Positions 25,380 through 36,291 are shown, counted from the stretch's first letter. The stretch: DNA of 64,000 bases from Photobacterium rosenbergii (GCF_003026455.1 NZ_PYMB01000008.1:111463-175462), one strand, 5' to 3'. Translations and numbers: made by a program. The notes: generated from the sequence alone by a model not told the origin.

Positions 25380-27542
25380 ATGAGCGTTCCTCACAATACA
25401 CAAGTTAAACAAGACTCAGATGAAATAGAACTGGGAAAATTGTTAGGCATATTATTGGATAGTCGCTGGATGATCATTGCAGTTACTATATCTTTTGCAA
25501 TTGTAGGTATTACTTATGCTTTACTTGCAACCCCTATTTATAAATCTGATGCACTTATTCAAGTAGAGCAAAAAAGCTCAGGCATGCCTGCATTAGGTGA
25601 AATGGGAGAGCTGTTTGCTAGTGAATCATCAGCTACAACCGAAATTGAGATCATTAAATCCAGAATGATTTTAGGTAAAACAGTAGATAAGCTGAATTTA
25701 ACGACTGTTGTTGAACCTAATTATTTACCAATTATTGGAAAAGGCCTAACAAGACTTCAAGGTGACATTCCTCAATTGGAAATCACTCGTTTTGAGGTTC
25801 CAGATAATAAATTAAATAAAGCTTATTCATTAAAAGTCTTAAGTTCTATTGAAGGTACGTTTGAGCTTTTTGATAATAATGAAAACCAGGTATTAACTGG
25901 TGAGGTTGGTAAATTAGCTCAAAATGGTGATGTTAAAATATATGTTAGTTACTTGAATGCATCTGAAGAAGAGAGGTTTTCTGTAGAAAAACGCTCAAGG
26001 TTAGATGCCATTCAATGGATTCAAAAAAATTTATCTGTTATTGAACGGGGAAAGCAAACGGGGATTTTGCAATTAAGTTTCGTTGGTGAACAACGTAAGT
26101 ATATTGAAGATATTCTGGATGATATTAGTGTTAATTACTTTTTACAGAACGTTGCTCGTAATTCTGCTGAAGCGGAGAACAGCCTACAGTTTCTCCGTGA
26201 ACATTTACCAGGAATTAAGTCTCAGTTGACCTTTTCTGAAGATGCTTTAAATAAATTTCGCCAAGAGAATGAATCCATAGACCTTGGGCTAGAAGCTAAG
26301 TCAACACTTGATGTTATGGTGACTATTGAAGCACAATTGAATGAGTTGACATTTAAAGAGAGTGAGATTTCTCAGCGCTTTACTAAAGAGCATCCTGCCT
26401 ACATAGCACTATTAGATAAACGTAAGACTCTTTTGAATGAACGTGAACGATTGAATCGCCAAATACAAAAGCTACCTAAAACACAGCGCGAAGTGCTACG
26501 CATGACCCGAGATGTTGAAGTTAATCAGCAAATCTATGTTCAGTTACTCAATAAAGTACAAGAGTTAAATATTTTAAAAGCAAGTACTGTCGGGAATGTT
26601 AGAATTTTAGATAAAGCGCAGTCGTATTCTAAACCATTAAAACCAAATAAAATATTTTTATTAGCTATTTTTACAATGATAGGAACGATGGTAGGAGTAG
26701 GTATAGCAATATTACGAGGGTATTTTAACCGAGGTGTTGAAAATCCTGATGAAATTGAAGCAATAGGATTACCAGTATATGCCAGCGTTCCAATGTCAGA
26801 TTGGCAGATTGAGTTAGAGAAGAAGCAAAAATCTAAAAAGCAATTAACTGTGCAAGATACCTTGTTGGCTGTCTCTAACCCAGCAGATTTGTCTATCGAA
26901 GCACTACGTAGCCTACGTACCAGTTTGCATTTTGCTATGATGGAAGCTAAGAACAATATTCTTATGATTTCTGGCCCTAGCCCTGGTATCGGTAAATCTT
27001 TTGTTTCTGCAAACATGGCTGCTGTTGTGGCGAAGTCGGGCCAGAAAGTATTGGTGATTGATGCCGATATGCGTAAAGGTAGAATGGAAAAGCAAATGGC
27101 AATTAATCCTAAACCTGGATTATCGGACTACTTGAGCGGGCAAACAGCAATAGAAAGTTTGATAAAAAAACCTGGTTTAGAGGGGATGGATTTCATTGGA
27201 AGAGGTGATGTACCGCCTAACCCTTCAGAATTACTAATGCACCCACGTTTCAAGCAGTTAATGGATTGGGGTTCTAAAAACTATGATTTAGTAATAGTAG
27301 ATACGCCTCCTATTTTAGCCGTAACTGATCCTGCTATTGTCGGTACGCATGCAGGTACAACTTTACTTGTAGGACGTTTCAGTCAAAACACGGTAAAAGA
27401 AATTGAAGTAACAAAACAGCGCTTTGAGCAAAATGGAATCGAGGTGAAAGGTTTTATTCTTAATGCGGTTGTTAGAAAAGCTAGTAATCATTATGGTGGT
27501 AATTATGGTTACTACAATTATAGTTATACTGATGAAAAATAA
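25380..27542 (+). CDS. wzc: Tyrosine autokinase / polysaccharide co-polymerase Wzc
   Basis: 720 residues: N-terminal Wzz-like domain between two membrane helices ([21 protein letters not shown] and [21 protein letters not shown]), a coiled-coil periplasmic stretch, and a cytoplasmic BY-kinase with Walker A ([11 protein letters not shown]), A' (VIDADMRKG) and B (VIVDTPP) motifs. The C-terminus carries six tyrosines in the last 18 residues, the autophosphorylation cluster. It controls polymer length and export together with Wza. The phosphatase gene wzb, normally between wza and wzc, is absent here and lies at 47.5 kb. Confidence 0.96.
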   Translation: MSVPHNTQVKQDSDEIELGKLLGILLDSRWMIIAVTISFAIVGITYALLATPIYKSDALIQVEQKSSGMPALGEMGELFASESSATTEIEIIKSRMILGKTVDKLNLTTVVEPNYLPIIGKGLTRLQGDIPQLEITRFEVPDNKLNKAYSLKVLSSIEGTFELFDNNENQVLTGEVGKLAQNGDVKIYVSYLNASEEERFSVEKRSRLDAIQWIQKNLSVIERGKQTGILQLSFVGEQRKYIEDILDDISVNYFLQNVARNSAEAENSLQFLREHLPGIKSQLTFSEDALNKFRQENESIDLGLEAKSTLDVMVTIEAQLNELTFKESEISQRFTKEHPAYIALLDKRKTLLNERERLNRQIQKLPKTQREVLRMTRDVEVNQQIYVQLLNKVQELNILKASTVGNVRILDKAQSYSKPLKPNKIFLLAIFTMIGTMVGVGIAILRGYFNRGVENPDEIEAIGLPVYASVPMSDWQIELEKKQKSKKQLTVQDTLLAVSNPADLSIEALRSLRTSLHFAMMEAKNNILMISGPSPGIGKSFVSANMAAVVAKSGQKVLVIDADMRKGRMEKQMAINPKPGLSDYLSGQTAIESLIKKPGLEGMDFIGRGDVPPNPSELLMHPRFKQLMDWGSKNYDLVIVDTPPILAVTDPAIVGTHAGTTLLVGRFSQNTVKEIEVTKQRFEQNGIEVKGFILNAVVRKASNHYGGNYGYYNYSYTDEK

Positions 27543-27560
27543 TTAACTTATTGAGTTTAC

Positions 27561-27592
27561 AAATAAAGCACCAAATTCTGGTGCTTTATTTA
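27561..27592 (+). terminator. Terminator-like hairpin between wzc and rmlB
   Basis: A perfect 13-bp stem (AAATAAAGCACCA at 27561-27573 and TGGTGCTTTATTT at 27579-27591) with a five-base loop. It would stop part of the transcription unless RfaH, loaded at ops, overrides it. Confidence 0.8.
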
Positions 27593-27607
27593 TTAAAGGA
27601 ATTGAAA

Positions 27608-28672
27608 GTGAAAATTTTAGTAACAGGTGGTGCAGGTTTTATTGGCTCTGCTGTTGTTCGTCATATTATTGAAAACACTTCGGACAGTGTAGTTAACCTT
27701 GATAAGCTAACTTATGCTGGTAACTTAGAGTCGCTATCGACTATTAATGGCCATGAGCGTTATGCTTTTGAGCAAGTCGATATTTGTGACCGTACAGAAC
27801 TTGATCGAGTTTTTGATGAACATCAGCCAGATGCAGTCATGCATTTAGCTGCTGAAAGCCATGTTGATCGTTCAATAGATGGACCAGCTTCGTTTATTGA
27901 AACAAATATTGTTGGAACATATCACCTACTTGAAGCCACAAGAGCTTATTGGAACAAGCTATCTGAAGGCGCAAAATCAGTTTTTCGTTTTCATCATATA
28001 TCAACAGATGAAGTATATGGTGACTTGGAAGGTACTGATGACCTGTTTACTGAAACTACCTCTTATGCCCCAAGTAGCCCGTACTCAGCTTCAAAGGCAT
28101 CCAGTGACCATCTCGTTCGTGCATGGCTTCGCACTTACGGTTTACCGACAGTGGTAACGAACTGTTCAAACAACTACGGCCCATATCACTTCCCGGAAAA
28201 ACTGATCCCATTAATGATCCTAAATGCCTTGGATGGTAAAGCCTTGCCAGTATATGGTGATGGTATGCAAATCCGTGACTGGTTATTTGTAGAAGATCAT
28301 GCCCGTGCTTTATATACAGTGGTAACTAAAGGTGAGATTGGTGAAACCTACAATATTGGTGGCCATAATGAAAAAGCTAACATTGAAGTTGTGAGAAACA
28401 TCTGTGGGTTGCTAGAAGAGTTAGTGCCAGCTAAGCCTGAAGGTGTTGAGCATTATGAAGATTTGATTACCTATGTGACAGACCGTCCGGGACATGATGT
28501 TCGTTACGCGATTGATGCAACCAAAATCGCTAATGAATTGGGTTGGACGCCAGAAGAGACGTTTGAATCTGGTATTCGCAAAACCGTTGAATGGTATTTG
28601 AATAACAAAACTTGGTGGAGCCGTGTATTAGATGGCTCTTACAGTATGGAACGTCTTGGTAACCAAGGTTAA
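27608..28672 (+). CDS. rmlB: dTDP-glucose 4,6-dehydratase RmlB (copy 1)
   Basis: 354 residues starting at GTG 27608 (AAAGGA seven bases upstream, MKILVTGG). An extended SDR with NAD-binding GGAGFIGS, the STDEVYGDL segment, and the active-site YSASK. It converts dTDP-glucose to the 4-keto-6-deoxy sugar, step two of dTDP-L-rhamnose synthesis. First gene of rmlBADC in locus 1. Hand alignment against the second copy at 48406 shows about 42 differences in 354 residues. An upstream in-frame start at 27551 would run through the hairpin and is unlikely. Confidence 0.97.
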   Translation: MKILVTGGAGFIGSAVVRHIIENTSDSVVNLDKLTYAGNLESLSTINGHERYAFEQVDICDRTELDRVFDEHQPDAVMHLAAESHVDRSIDGPASFIETNIVGTYHLLEATRAYWNKLSEGAKSVFRFHHISTDEVYGDLEGTDDLFTETTSYAPSSPYSASKASSDHLVRAWLRTYGLPTVVTNCSNNYGPYHFPEKLIPLMILNALDGKALPVYGDGMQIRDWLFVEDHARALYTVVTKGEIGETYNIGGHNEKANIEVVRNICGLLEELVPAKPEGVEHYEDLITYVTDRPGHDVRYAIDATKIANELGWTPEETFESGIRKTVEWYLNNKTWWSRVLDGSYSMERLGNQG

Positions 28673-28684
28673 GGTGTAAATTTT

Positions 28685-29563
28685 ATGAAAGGTATTATTC
28701 TTGCTGGCGGTTCAGGAACACGCCTTTATCCAATTACGCGTGGTGTTTCAAAACAGCTACTTCCGGTATATGACAAGCCAATGATTTATTACCCGCTATC
28801 TACATTGATGTTAGCAGGTATTCGTGATGTGCTAATTATAACCACCCCTGAAGATAATGAATCTTTTAAACGCCTACTTGGTGATGGCTCAGATTTTGGC
28901 ATTAACCTGGAGTTTGCGATTCAGCCAAGTCCTGATGGATTAGCTCAGGCTTTTATTATTGGTGAAGATTTCATTGGTGATGATAGTTGTTGTTTGATTC
29001 TTGGTGATAACATTTTCTATGGCCAATCTTTCTCTCGCACTCTTCGTAATGCTGCAGAGCGGGAAAGTGGTGCCACGGTATTCGGCTATCAAGTAAAAGA
29101 TCCTGAACGCTTCGGTGTTGTAGAGTTTGACGAAAATATGAAAGCGGTCTCGATTGAAGAAAAACCAAATCAACCAAAGTCAAATTACGCCGTAACCGGC
29201 TTATACTTCTACGATAATCGTGTTGTAGATATGGCAAAAAGGGTCGAGCTTTCAGAGCGTGGTGAGCTTGAAATTACCACATTGAACGAGATGTACCTTA
29301 ATGATGGTACATTGAATGTTGAACTGCTAGGTCGTGGTTTTGCTTGGCTGGATACTGGTACACATGAAAGCCTTCATGAAGCTTCCTCATTTGTTCAGAC
29401 AATTGAAAATGTTCAGGGTTTGAAGGTCGCTTGCCTTGAAGAAGTTGCATGGCGTAATGGTTGGCTAAGTGATGAGCAACTGATGGATAAAGCTGAGCCA
29501 ATGTTAAAGAATGAATATGGTCGTTACTTGCAATCACTTGTTAGTGAAAAACGTAAAGTTTAA
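28685..29563 (+). CDS. rmlA: Glucose-1-phosphate thymidylyltransferase RmlA (copy 1)
   Basis: 292 residues with the nucleotidyltransferase signature [20 protein letters not shown], the YYPLS loop, and the DNIFYGQ metal site. It makes dTDP-glucose from glucose-1-phosphate and dTTP, the first step of the rhamnose pathway. It lies 12 bp after rmlB. Its product is nearly identical to that of the 49481 gene except near the C-terminus and a few surface positions. Confidence 0.97.
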   Translation: MKGIILAGGSGTRLYPITRGVSKQLLPVYDKPMIYYPLSTLMLAGIRDVLIITTPEDNESFKRLLGDGSDFGINLEFAIQPSPDGLAQAFIIGEDFIGDDSCCLILGDNIFYGQSFSRTLRNAAERESGATVFGYQVKDPERFGVVEFDENMKAVSIEEKPNQPKSNYAVTGLYFYDNRVVDMAKRVELSERGELEITTLNEMYLNDGTLNVELLGRGFAWLDTGTHESLHEASSFVQTIENVQGLKVACLEEVAWRNGWLSDEQLMDKAEPMLKNEYGRYLQSLVSEKRKV

Positions 29564-29579
29564 CTGGGCTGGTATTGAA

Positions 29580-30458
29580 ATGCTAAAAGTTTTAATTACA
29601 GGTAGTCATGGCCAGGTTGGAAGTCTGCTAGTTCAGCAACTCGAGGGCAAGGCTGAAGTATTAGCTGTTGATCGCGATCAATTAGATATTACTGACGAGT
29701 CTGCAGTATTCGATAGTGTCATGTCTTTTCAACCAGATGTCATAATCAATGCTGCAGCCCATACTGCGGTTGACCGCGCTGAAGATGAAGTTGAACTTTC
29801 ATACAAAATTAACCGTGATGGCCCAATGTACCTTGCCAAAGCAGCTGAAAAGTCAGGTGCTGCTATTCTTCATATCTCTACTGACTATGTGTTTTCAGGG
29901 GGCAAAGAAGGTTGCTACAGTGAAGGTGATGTAACCGACCCTCAAGGTGTCTACGGTAAAAGCAAGCTAGCTGGGGAGATCGCCGTTGCTAAGGCTTGCC
30001 CTCGTCATATTGTCCTTCGTACCGCTTGGGTATTTGGTGAAACAGGGAATAACTTTGTTAAGACCATGATTCGTCTTGGACGTGATCGAGACCAACTAGG
30101 TATTGTCGGTGATCAATTTGGTGGTCCGACGTATGCCGGTGATATTGCTGCTGCGCTTATTATAATTGCTGAGAAGTATAAAGCAGGCAATGATGTTGCG
30201 TGGGGGACTTACCATTTTGCTGGTCTGCCAAGTGTAAGTTGGTTTGAATTTGCTAGGTATATTTTCGACCAAGCTCACAAACAAGGTGTTTTGGCTAATG
30301 TACCTGAATTGAAGAGCATCACGACAGCAGACTACCCAACGCCTGCAAAACGTCCTGCTAATTCGTGTCTTTCGATGAGCAAGATTGAGGACAATCTTGG
30401 TATTTCTGCTTGTGATTGGAAAGCAGCGCTTCAAAATATTCGTCCTTACGGCCAATAA
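29580..30458 (+). CDS. rmlD: dTDP-4-dehydrorhamnose reductase RmlD (copy 1)
   Basis: 292 residues from ATG 29580 (MLKVLITGSHGQVGSLL). A reductase of the SDR type with the TAVDRAE segment, HISTDYVFSG and YGKSKLAGE (active-site Tyr/Lys). It performs the last NADPH-dependent step to dTDP-L-rhamnose. A longer in-frame start at 29511 overlaps rmlA and gives an unrelated N-terminus, so it is rejected. Confidence 0.96.
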   Translation: MLKVLITGSHGQVGSLLVQQLEGKAEVLAVDRDQLDITDESAVFDSVMSFQPDVIINAAAHTAVDRAEDEVELSYKINRDGPMYLAKAAEKSGAAILHISTDYVFSGGKEGCYSEGDVTDPQGVYGKSKLAGEIAVAKACPRHIVLRTAWVFGETGNNFVKTMIRLGRDRDQLGIVGDQFGGPTYAGDIAAALIIIAEKYKAGNDVAWGTYHFAGLPSVSWFEFARYIFDQAHKQGVLANVPELKSITTADYPTPAKRPANSCLSMSKIEDNLGISACDWKAALQNIRPYGQ

Positions 30459-30505
30459 TACCTGTAAGGTGCCTGTATAAAAGTGGCCACCTAGAGAGAA
30501 ATATA

Positions 30506-31057
30506 ATGAATGTTATTGATACAAAAATTCCAGATGTAAAAATCATTGAGCCTGCTGTGTTTGGTGATGATCGTGGTTTTTTCATGGAAACATGGCAACA
30601 GGGTAAATTTTCTGAATTAGTAGCTGAGCGTACTTTTGTTCAGGACAACCATTCAAAGTCTAAAAAAGGCATTCTACGAGGCCTCCACTACCAGACTGAA
30701 AACACTCAGGGAAAATTGGTTCGTGTAGTTTCAGGTGAAGTTTATGATGTTGCAGTGGATATTCGTAAAAATTCGCCTACATTTGGTCAATGGGTCGGCG
30801 TACTATTATCGGCAGATAATAAGCGTCAGCTTTGGGTACCTGAAGGTTTTGCTCATGGTTTCTATGTTACTAGTGATGAAGCCGAGTTCGTCTATAAATG
30901 TACAGATTATTATAACCCTAATGCTGAAAAGTCGATTATTTGGAATGATCCTGGCTTAGATATTAAATGGCCAATCAAAGAAAATACTTCGCCACTTTTA
31001 TCCTTAAAAGATGAAAATGGTGAGTTTTTCAAAGATATTAACCCTTTAAGTATTTGA
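30506..31057 (+). CDS. rmlC: dTDP-4-dehydrorhamnose 3,5-epimerase RmlC (copy 1)
   Basis: 183 residues from ATG 30506. A cupin with the RmlC signature: FGDDRGFFMETWQQ, the catalytic-histidine segment LRGLHYQ, and WVPEGFAHGF. It epimerises C3 and C5 before RmlD reduces the sugar. Order B-A-D-C is the same in the second set. From the next gene on, the A/T content rises sharply. Confidence 0.96.
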   Translation: MNVIDTKIPDVKIIEPAVFGDDRGFFMETWQQGKFSELVAERTFVQDNHSKSKKGILRGLHYQTENTQGKLVRVVSGEVYDVAVDIRKNSPTFGQWVGVLLSADNKRQLWVPEGFAHGFYVTSDEAEFVYKCTDYYNPNAEKSIIWNDPGLDIKWPIKENTSPLLSLKDENGEFFKDINPLSI

Positions 31058-31062
31058 AATAA

Positions 31063-32253
31063 ATGTTAAAACGAATATTGAAAAACTTTTTTTCACTTGT
31101 TGGAGTTCAAGTTGTAAGTGCTATTTTTGGTATTGTTACTGTTCCCTTACTTATAAGCAAAATTGGAATATCAGAGTTTGGTACGTTTAGTGTGTTGTTG
31201 TCTATTGCGACAATAATTAATATTTGCGTAGACTTCGGATTGAATATTTCAGGGGTGAGAAGGTTATTAATATTAAAAAAGGAAGAGGTAAAATCATTCA
31301 TAGTTTCTGTGATAATTATACGGTGTGTGATTTTTTCTTGTCTAGCTTCAATATTTATCTTGTATATTGGTTTGTCTTCAGGTAATTACGAATATCTCTA
31401 TATTCTTTTGTTTTCTGCTAGTTCAATTTTTCAAATTAACTACTTTTTGAAAGCTTTTGAGAAAATGTGGATAATTACGATAATTACATTTTTACAGCGT
31501 TGTTTTAGCTTTCTATTGATATATAATTCGATAGACCCAGCATTACATGACGCAATAATATATTATTGTGTTCCTTTCTTTATAATGCCTTTGTTATCTT
31601 TCATGTTATTGCTTTTCCATTTTAGGGATTCAAAAGTAACTTTAGATATAGTAAATATCAAATCTATTTTTATCGATTCATTTAATATGTTTATCGGTGT
31701 TTTTGGTAGCACTCTATATAGAAACCTATCTATTCCTATCTTTTCGCTTTTTTTAAGTTCAGATATAATAGGTTACTATTCAGCAGTTGAGAAAGTTCTC
31801 AAAGGAATTCAAGGGATCGTAAATAGCGGTGCCGAAGCTCTATATCCAGTATTGTGTAGAACGAAAGAACTTAGCAAGTTTTATAATAAAATAAGTGTAT
31901 TTATAGGTGGAACATCATTTTTAGTAATGGCTACAGTTGGAGTAGGAATTTATAATTTTGATTACTTGTTTGGTTTAAAATTGAATGAGTATTCAGAGTT
32001 AATTATTTTTTCTCTTGCTTGTGCTTTTTCAATTGGTTCTATGTGTTTTTTGATTGGTGTAATGTATTTTTTTTCCAAAGGAAAACAAAAAACATTCTCA
32101 TTAGTAACGATAAAAAGTGGTATATCAAGCATAGTACTAGCTCTTATTTCAGGAAGTTTAGGTTTTGTAAAGTTCATGTTAGTCGTTCCTTTAATTGCAG
32201 AATTGTTAATTTTGATTATGCTTATGAAAGCTAGGGGCATAAATGAGAAGTGA
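31063..32253 (+). CDS. wzx: Wzx-type oligosaccharide flippase (locus 1)
   Basis: 396 residues with 10-12 hydrophobic segments across its length and the polysaccharide-transporter pattern at the N-terminus (NFFSLVGVQVVSAIFGIVTVPLLISKIGISEFGTFSV). Such proteins flip undecaprenyl-linked repeat units to the periplasm. The assignment is by topology and context because Wzx sequences diverge strongly. It is A/T-rich compared with the rml genes, typical of exchanged serotype-specific cores. It overlaps the next gene by 11 bp. Confidence 0.85.
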   Translation: MLKRILKNFFSLVGVQVVSAIFGIVTVPLLISKIGISEFGTFSVLLSIATIINICVDFGLNISGVRRLLILKKEEVKSFIVSVIIIRCVIFSCLASIFILYIGLSSGNYEYLYILLFSASSIFQINYFLKAFEKMWIITIITFLQRCFSFLLIYNSIDPALHDAIIYYCVPFFIMPLLSFMLLLFHFRDSKVTLDIVNIKSIFIDSFNMFIGVFGSTLYRNLSIPIFSLFLSSDIIGYYSAVEKVLKGIQGIVNSGAEALYPVLCRTKELSKFYNKISVFIGGTSFLVMATVGVGIYNFDYLFGLKLNEYSELIIFSLACAFSIGSMCFLIGVMYFFSKGKQKTFSLVTIKSGISSIVLALISGSLGFVKFMLVVPLIAELLILIMLMKARGINEK

Positions 32254-33415
32254 GTATGTACTATCACCAGTTTTGTTTTTAATTACCTTTTTTTCTGTTT
32301 ATAGCTTGTTATTTGCCTGTGGGTATTTGATCTTACATTGGGAACCATTGTCACTCCTTGCTCTGTTATCCTTTACTTTGTTTATATTTGGTGTGATTTT
32401 TGGAACATATACAGGGAAAAAAATAAATTTAAACATTAGCATAAGAAAAAAGGTAATAAGTAATAGATTTATTTTTTACGCCTGGTTGTTTTTGACTTTT
32501 TGCGTAGCTATATCTCTTTATCTAATGCTTAAAAGGTATGGTAGTTTAGATTATATTATATCTTATGCTTTTGTGATTAGAGAGCAAGTTATTGGTGGTG
32601 ATGGGTTTATACCTTTTTATTTGTCATATATTAACTCATTAAATCAAGCATTTTTTGCACTATCACTTAACATTTATAAAAGGAATAAATCAAAGAAGTT
32701 CTGCGTTTTATTTTTTATAAATATAGTTTTCTGTGACTTGCTAACTTTCGGACGGGTTGGAACACTTTTTGCACTTCTAGTGCTTGTTGGCTTTTTGTTT
32801 TTTAATAAGGGATTCAAAATAATTAACCTTAAAACAATGATGTTTGGCTTTATAGCTTTTTTTGTTCTTAACTTAAGCCGAATAATTCGAGGTGGTGAAT
32901 CTGGGTTTTCTAGCTCAGTAAATGGTTTGGTACCATACTTAAAAGTTAACATTCCTGAGTGGGGGTATGGATTGTTATCTAATTACATATATTTCTTTTC
33001 ATCACCACTAGCGTTTTCTAAATACTTAGAAAATCATGAGGAGTTTCAAAGTTCATTTGGTCAAAGACTATTTACTCCATTATATAATATATTTCTAAGG
33101 CTCTTAGGTGAAAATAGGATCAATACTATTGACCCTTTCGTAAACGTACCTTACAAGACAAATATTTATACGGTGCTTCGTGATATATTTGCAGATGTTG
33201 GTGTGTGGGGGGTACTTCCTTCAGCTATATTATTTGGTTTGATATTTGGAATGTTATACAACTCTAAAAGTATTTTTAATCAGTCTCTATTTTTAATGTT
33301 TATTGGGTGTGTTTTCTTTTTTCCTCTTTATAATGCACTTAGCTTTGGTATGTTCTTAATATCTATGCTGTTTTTGTTCTTTATGTCAATTTTATTTCGG
33401 TGTGATGTCAAATGA
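32243..33415 (+). CDS. wzy: O-antigen polymerase-like membrane protein (Wzy, locus 1)
   Basis: 390 residues, about 10-12 membrane helices with a larger periplasmic loop (roughly residues 215-310, ending GENRINTIDPFVNVPYKTNIYTVLRD). The loop text GxxxNIYTVLRDIFADVGVWGVLPSA resembles the oligosaccharide-repeat polymerase family. It would join repeat units. Symbol by role and context, not by close sequence recognition. It overlaps the upstream flippase and, through ATGA, the next glycosyltransferase. Confidence 0.8.
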   Translation: MRSEYVLSPVLFLITFFSVYSLLFACGYLILHWEPLSLLALLSFTLFIFGVIFGTYTGKKINLNISIRKKVISNRFIFYAWLFLTFCVAISLYLMLKRYGSLDYIISYAFVIREQVIGGDGFIPFYLSYINSLNQAFFALSLNIYKRNKSKKFCVLFFINIVFCDLLTFGRVGTLFALLVLVGFLFFNKGFKIINLKTMMFGFIAFFVLNLSRIIRGGESGFSSSVNGLVPYLKVNIPEWGYGLLSNYIYFFSSPLAFSKYLENHEEFQSSFGQRLFTPLYNIFLRLLGENRINTIDPFVNVPYKTNIYTVLRDIFADVGVWGVLPSAILFGLIFGMLYNSKSIFNQSLFLMFIGCVFFFPLYNALSFGMFLISMLFLFFMSILFRCDVK

Positions 33416-34209
33416 TCTCTTATATAATTGTTTCATACAATTCAAGTAAAACAATATTTTCAACTATTGAATCTATTATTGAAAGTACGACTAAACCTTT
33501 CGAGATAATAGTTGTTGATAACTGTTCTCCTGATACTGAATATGTGTCTGATTTGGAAAATTTATCAAATATTAAGCTTGTTAAATCAAAAGAAAACTTA
33601 GGTTTTTCAAAAGCGAATAACTTAGGTGTTTTGAACAGTTCTGGAGATACGCTTTTTTTTATTAATCCGGATGTTTTTGTAAATTCAAAAGCGGTTGATA
33701 GTATATTGAAAACCGTCAAAGATGGTGTGGTTGTTTCTTCAGTTCTTTTCGATGAGCAAGGTAACCAAAATAAAAGTATTTATTTAATTCCATTTTTATC
33801 AAATTATATTAGTTACGCTCTAAAAAATAAAGGGAAGCACTGGGTTCACGGAGCTTTATTAGTATTTACTCGTGGAGATTTCATCAAGGTTGGCCAATGG
33901 AATGAGGATTATTTTATGTATTCAGAAGATGTCGACCTTTGTAATAGAATACACATGAATGGTTTAGAGTTAAATATTTTAAACGAGGAAGTTATTCATG
34001 TTGGCGGTACTAGTACATCATCAGTTTGGAGCGATTTACAACGTTCTAAGATTGTTGAAAAGTCAAGTTATATTTTTTACTCGAAGTATAATAGAAAATT
34101 TGATTATTATTTAATTAACGTTGCTGTTATCTTAAAAATGCTAATAACTGGTAACTCTAGCTTTAAGAATAAGCTTTTATCATTTATTAAGGTTGCAAAA
34201 GATGTCTAA
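33412..34209 (+). CDS. GT2-family glycosyltransferase
   Basis: 265 residues with a GT-A fold: ISYIIVSYNSSKTIFSTIESI, VDNCSPD, ENLGFSKANNLGV, the DXD-like INPDVFV, and the acceptor-side EDVDLCNRIHMNG. Similar to rhamnosyltransferase-type GT2 enzymes, consistent with the rml genes upstream, but the donor is not proven. It ends in a basic, hydrophobic tail. Overlaps both neighbours, so translation is probably coupled. Confidence 0.88.
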   Translation: MISYIIVSYNSSKTIFSTIESIIESTTKPFEIIVVDNCSPDTEYVSDLENLSNIKLVKSKENLGFSKANNLGVLNSSGDTLFFINPDVFVNSKAVDSILKTVKDGVVVSSVLFDEQGNQNKSIYLIPFLSNYISYALKNKGKHWVHGALLVFTRGDFIKVGQWNEDYFMYSEDVDLCNRIHMNGLELNILNEEVIHVGGTSTSSVWSDLQRSKIVEKSSYIFYSKYNRKFDYYLINVAVILKMLITGNSSFKNKLLSFIKVAKDV

Positions 34210-35062
34210 TTTGATATTTAAAGTCTTTGTGTATTTTAAGTCAATGCTTAACTATATTATTCTTTCAAACTATATGTTTGCGAAGAATAAATTATATTTA
34301 TCATCTGATTCTAAAATTATTGTATCGCTTACTACTTATTCAAAAAGAGTTGACTTAATTCATTTAACTTTGAAATCTATACTTTTACAGACGAGCCCAC
34401 CAAAAAAGATATATTTATGGTTATCAAAAGTAAATTTTCCTAACGAAGAATTACCTGAATCGTTACAAAAACTAGTTAAGCTGGGCGTAACAATAAAGTT
34501 TGTTGAAGAAGATATTAGATCTTATAAAAAGATCATATATACATATGAAGAAGAACAACAAAATGAAGACTTATTTATTGTCACTGCTGATGATGACATA
34601 TACTATCCAAAATACTGGTTGAAACATATTGAAGATAAAATAAAACTAAATTCTGATTATATTTACTGTTATAGAGCACAATCAATTTCTTTTAAAACTG
34701 AAAACCAAGTTGACGATTACAGTAAATGGATTTTATATAATTGCTCCACACCCTCTTATAGTATTTTACCAACAGGAGTTTCTGGAATTTGCTATCCTAT
34801 GAAATCCCTTAAAGGTGTTTGTGATTTAACTTTTTTGGAGATTTGCCCTACAGCTGATGATATTTGGTTGAGGTTTATTACACTTAAAAATGAGTATAAA
34901 TCAAAGCTGGTATGTGGAAAAAGTTTACATTTTACACCAGTTATCAAACCTTTTAATATGCCAGATAAAGGTTTAGAAAAAGAAAATGTATTTATGAACG
35001 CAAATACAAAGGCATTTAATAATTGTTTGAGTTTTTTTAATTTTACAAAGAAAGATTTTTAA
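34202..35062 (+). CDS. Putative glycosyltransferase of the GT2/GT-A type
   Basis: 286 residues from ATG 34202. Text such as IIVSLTTYSKRVDLIHLTLKSILLQTSPPKKIYLWLS, then DLFIVTADDDIYYPKYWL (a DDD metal motif) and ICPTADDIWLRF, points to a glycosyltransferase-like fold. Proteins of this type occur in many O-antigen and capsule clusters with no assigned linkage. The N-terminal hydrophobic stretch (FKVFVYFKSMLNYIILSNYMF) may associate with the membrane. It overlaps the preceding gene by eight bases. Confidence 0.75.
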   Translation: MSNLIFKVFVYFKSMLNYIILSNYMFAKNKLYLSSDSKIIVSLTTYSKRVDLIHLTLKSILLQTSPPKKIYLWLSKVNFPNEELPESLQKLVKLGVTIKFVEEDIRSYKKIIYTYEEEQQNEDLFIVTADDDIYYPKYWLKHIEDKIKLNSDYIYCYRAQSISFKTENQVDDYSKWILYNCSTPSYSILPTGVSGICYPMKSLKGVCDLTFLEICPTADDIWLRFITLKNEYKSKLVCGKSLHFTPVIKPFNMPDKGLEKENVFMNANTKAFNNCLSFFNFTKKDF

Positions 35063-35064
35063 AT

Positions 35065-36291
35065 ATGAAAATTCTTTATTTACACCAATATTTTGCAACA
35101 CCAGAATCTAATGCTGGAACCCGTTCATATGAAATGGCAAAAAGACTTATTTCAAAAGGGCATGAGGTAACATTTGTAACGAGTTCGGCATATTTATCGA
35201 AAAGTTATAATCTAAAAGATGGATGGAATGAACTTGATATTGAAGGTATTAAACTTCATGTCTTGCATTTACCTTATTCAAATAATGATAGCTATTTAAA
35301 AAGAATCATCAAATTTTTACAATTTTCATTTAAATCGACTGCTAAGTCTCTTAAAGTGAAATCTGATGTTGTATTTGCTACGAGTACTCCTTTAACAATA
35401 GCCATTCCAGGCCTCATATACTCCAAACTGAAAAAAGTACCGTTAGTGTTCGAAGTAAGAGACTTATGGCCTGAACTTCCTGTTGCTGTAGGTGCTATAA
35501 AAAATCCTTTCCTAATTAAAGCTGCTGAAACACTTGAGTCGTATACTTATAAAAACGCTACTCGATTAGTTGGTTTATCCCCAGGAATGTGTGAAGGTAT
35601 TGAGAGGCATGGGATCCCATCAAATAAAATCACATTAGCAACTAATAGTTGTGATACTGATCTATTTGATGTCCCAAGTCACATTGGAGAAGATTATATA
35701 ACTGATAAGCTTAGTTTTTTAAATGGTAGGAAGTTAATTACCTATACTGGCACATTTGGTGTGATCAATAACGTTAGCTATTTAGTTGACTTGGCTGAAA
35801 AATCACTTTCATTAGATCCATCTTTATGTTTTGTTGCTATTGGCGAAGGGATGCAGAAGGAAGATGTTATCAGCTATGCTAAAGATAAAGGTGTATTTAA
35901 TAAAAATCTTTATATTTTGAATGGCGTGCCTAAAACTGAAATTGTCAAATTATTATCTGCAGCAGATTTATCTCTTTCTTTGTTTGGCCCTGTTAAAGAA
36001 ATGTGGCATAACTCTGCGAATAAACTATTTGATGCGTTAGCCTCAGCAACACCTATCGCTATAAATTATGGTGGCTGGCAAAAAGATTTTATACAGGAAC
36101 ACAATTGTGGTCTTGTTTTAAATTCTACTGATTATGAAGAAGCATCACGCATGTTGTCTGACTTTATTAATAATAGTCAAGCTTATAATGATGCTAAAGA
36201 TAGCTGTCGAAACTTAGCTTATAACCATTTTTCTAGAGATATCATGGGTGATCGACTTGAGATAACAATTCGTGAGGCTGTAGATGCTTAA
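35065..36291 (+). CDS. GT4-family glycosyltransferase, WbuB-like
   Basis: 408 residues with the two Rossmann domains of GT-B enzymes. The N-terminus (ILYLHQYFATPESNAGTRSYEMAKRLISKGHEVT) and the FEVRDLWPELPVAVG segment match the WbuB-type subfamily, which transfers amino-deoxy sugars onto an acceptor. The donor pocket region is AFGE-like (KLFDALASATPIAINYGGW). It sits directly before the initiating transferase gene and overlaps it, so it is a good candidate for the second sugar of the unit. Confidence 0.88.
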   Translation: MKILYLHQYFATPESNAGTRSYEMAKRLISKGHEVTFVTSSAYLSKSYNLKDGWNELDIEGIKLHVLHLPYSNNDSYLKRIIKFLQFSFKSTAKSLKVKSDVVFATSTPLTIAIPGLIYSKLKKVPLVFEVRDLWPELPVAVGAIKNPFLIKAAETLESYTYKNATRLVGLSPGMCEGIERHGIPSNKITLATNSCDTDLFDVPSHIGEDYITDKLSFLNGRKLITYTGTFGVINNVSYLVDLAEKSLSLDPSLCFVAIGEGMQKEDVISYAKDKGVFNKNLYILNGVPKTEIVKLLSAADLSLSLFGPVKEMWHNSANKLFDALASATPIAINYGGWQKDFIQEHNCGLVLNSTDYEEASRMLSDFINNSQAYNDAKDSCRNLAYNHFSRDIMGDRLEITIREAVDA

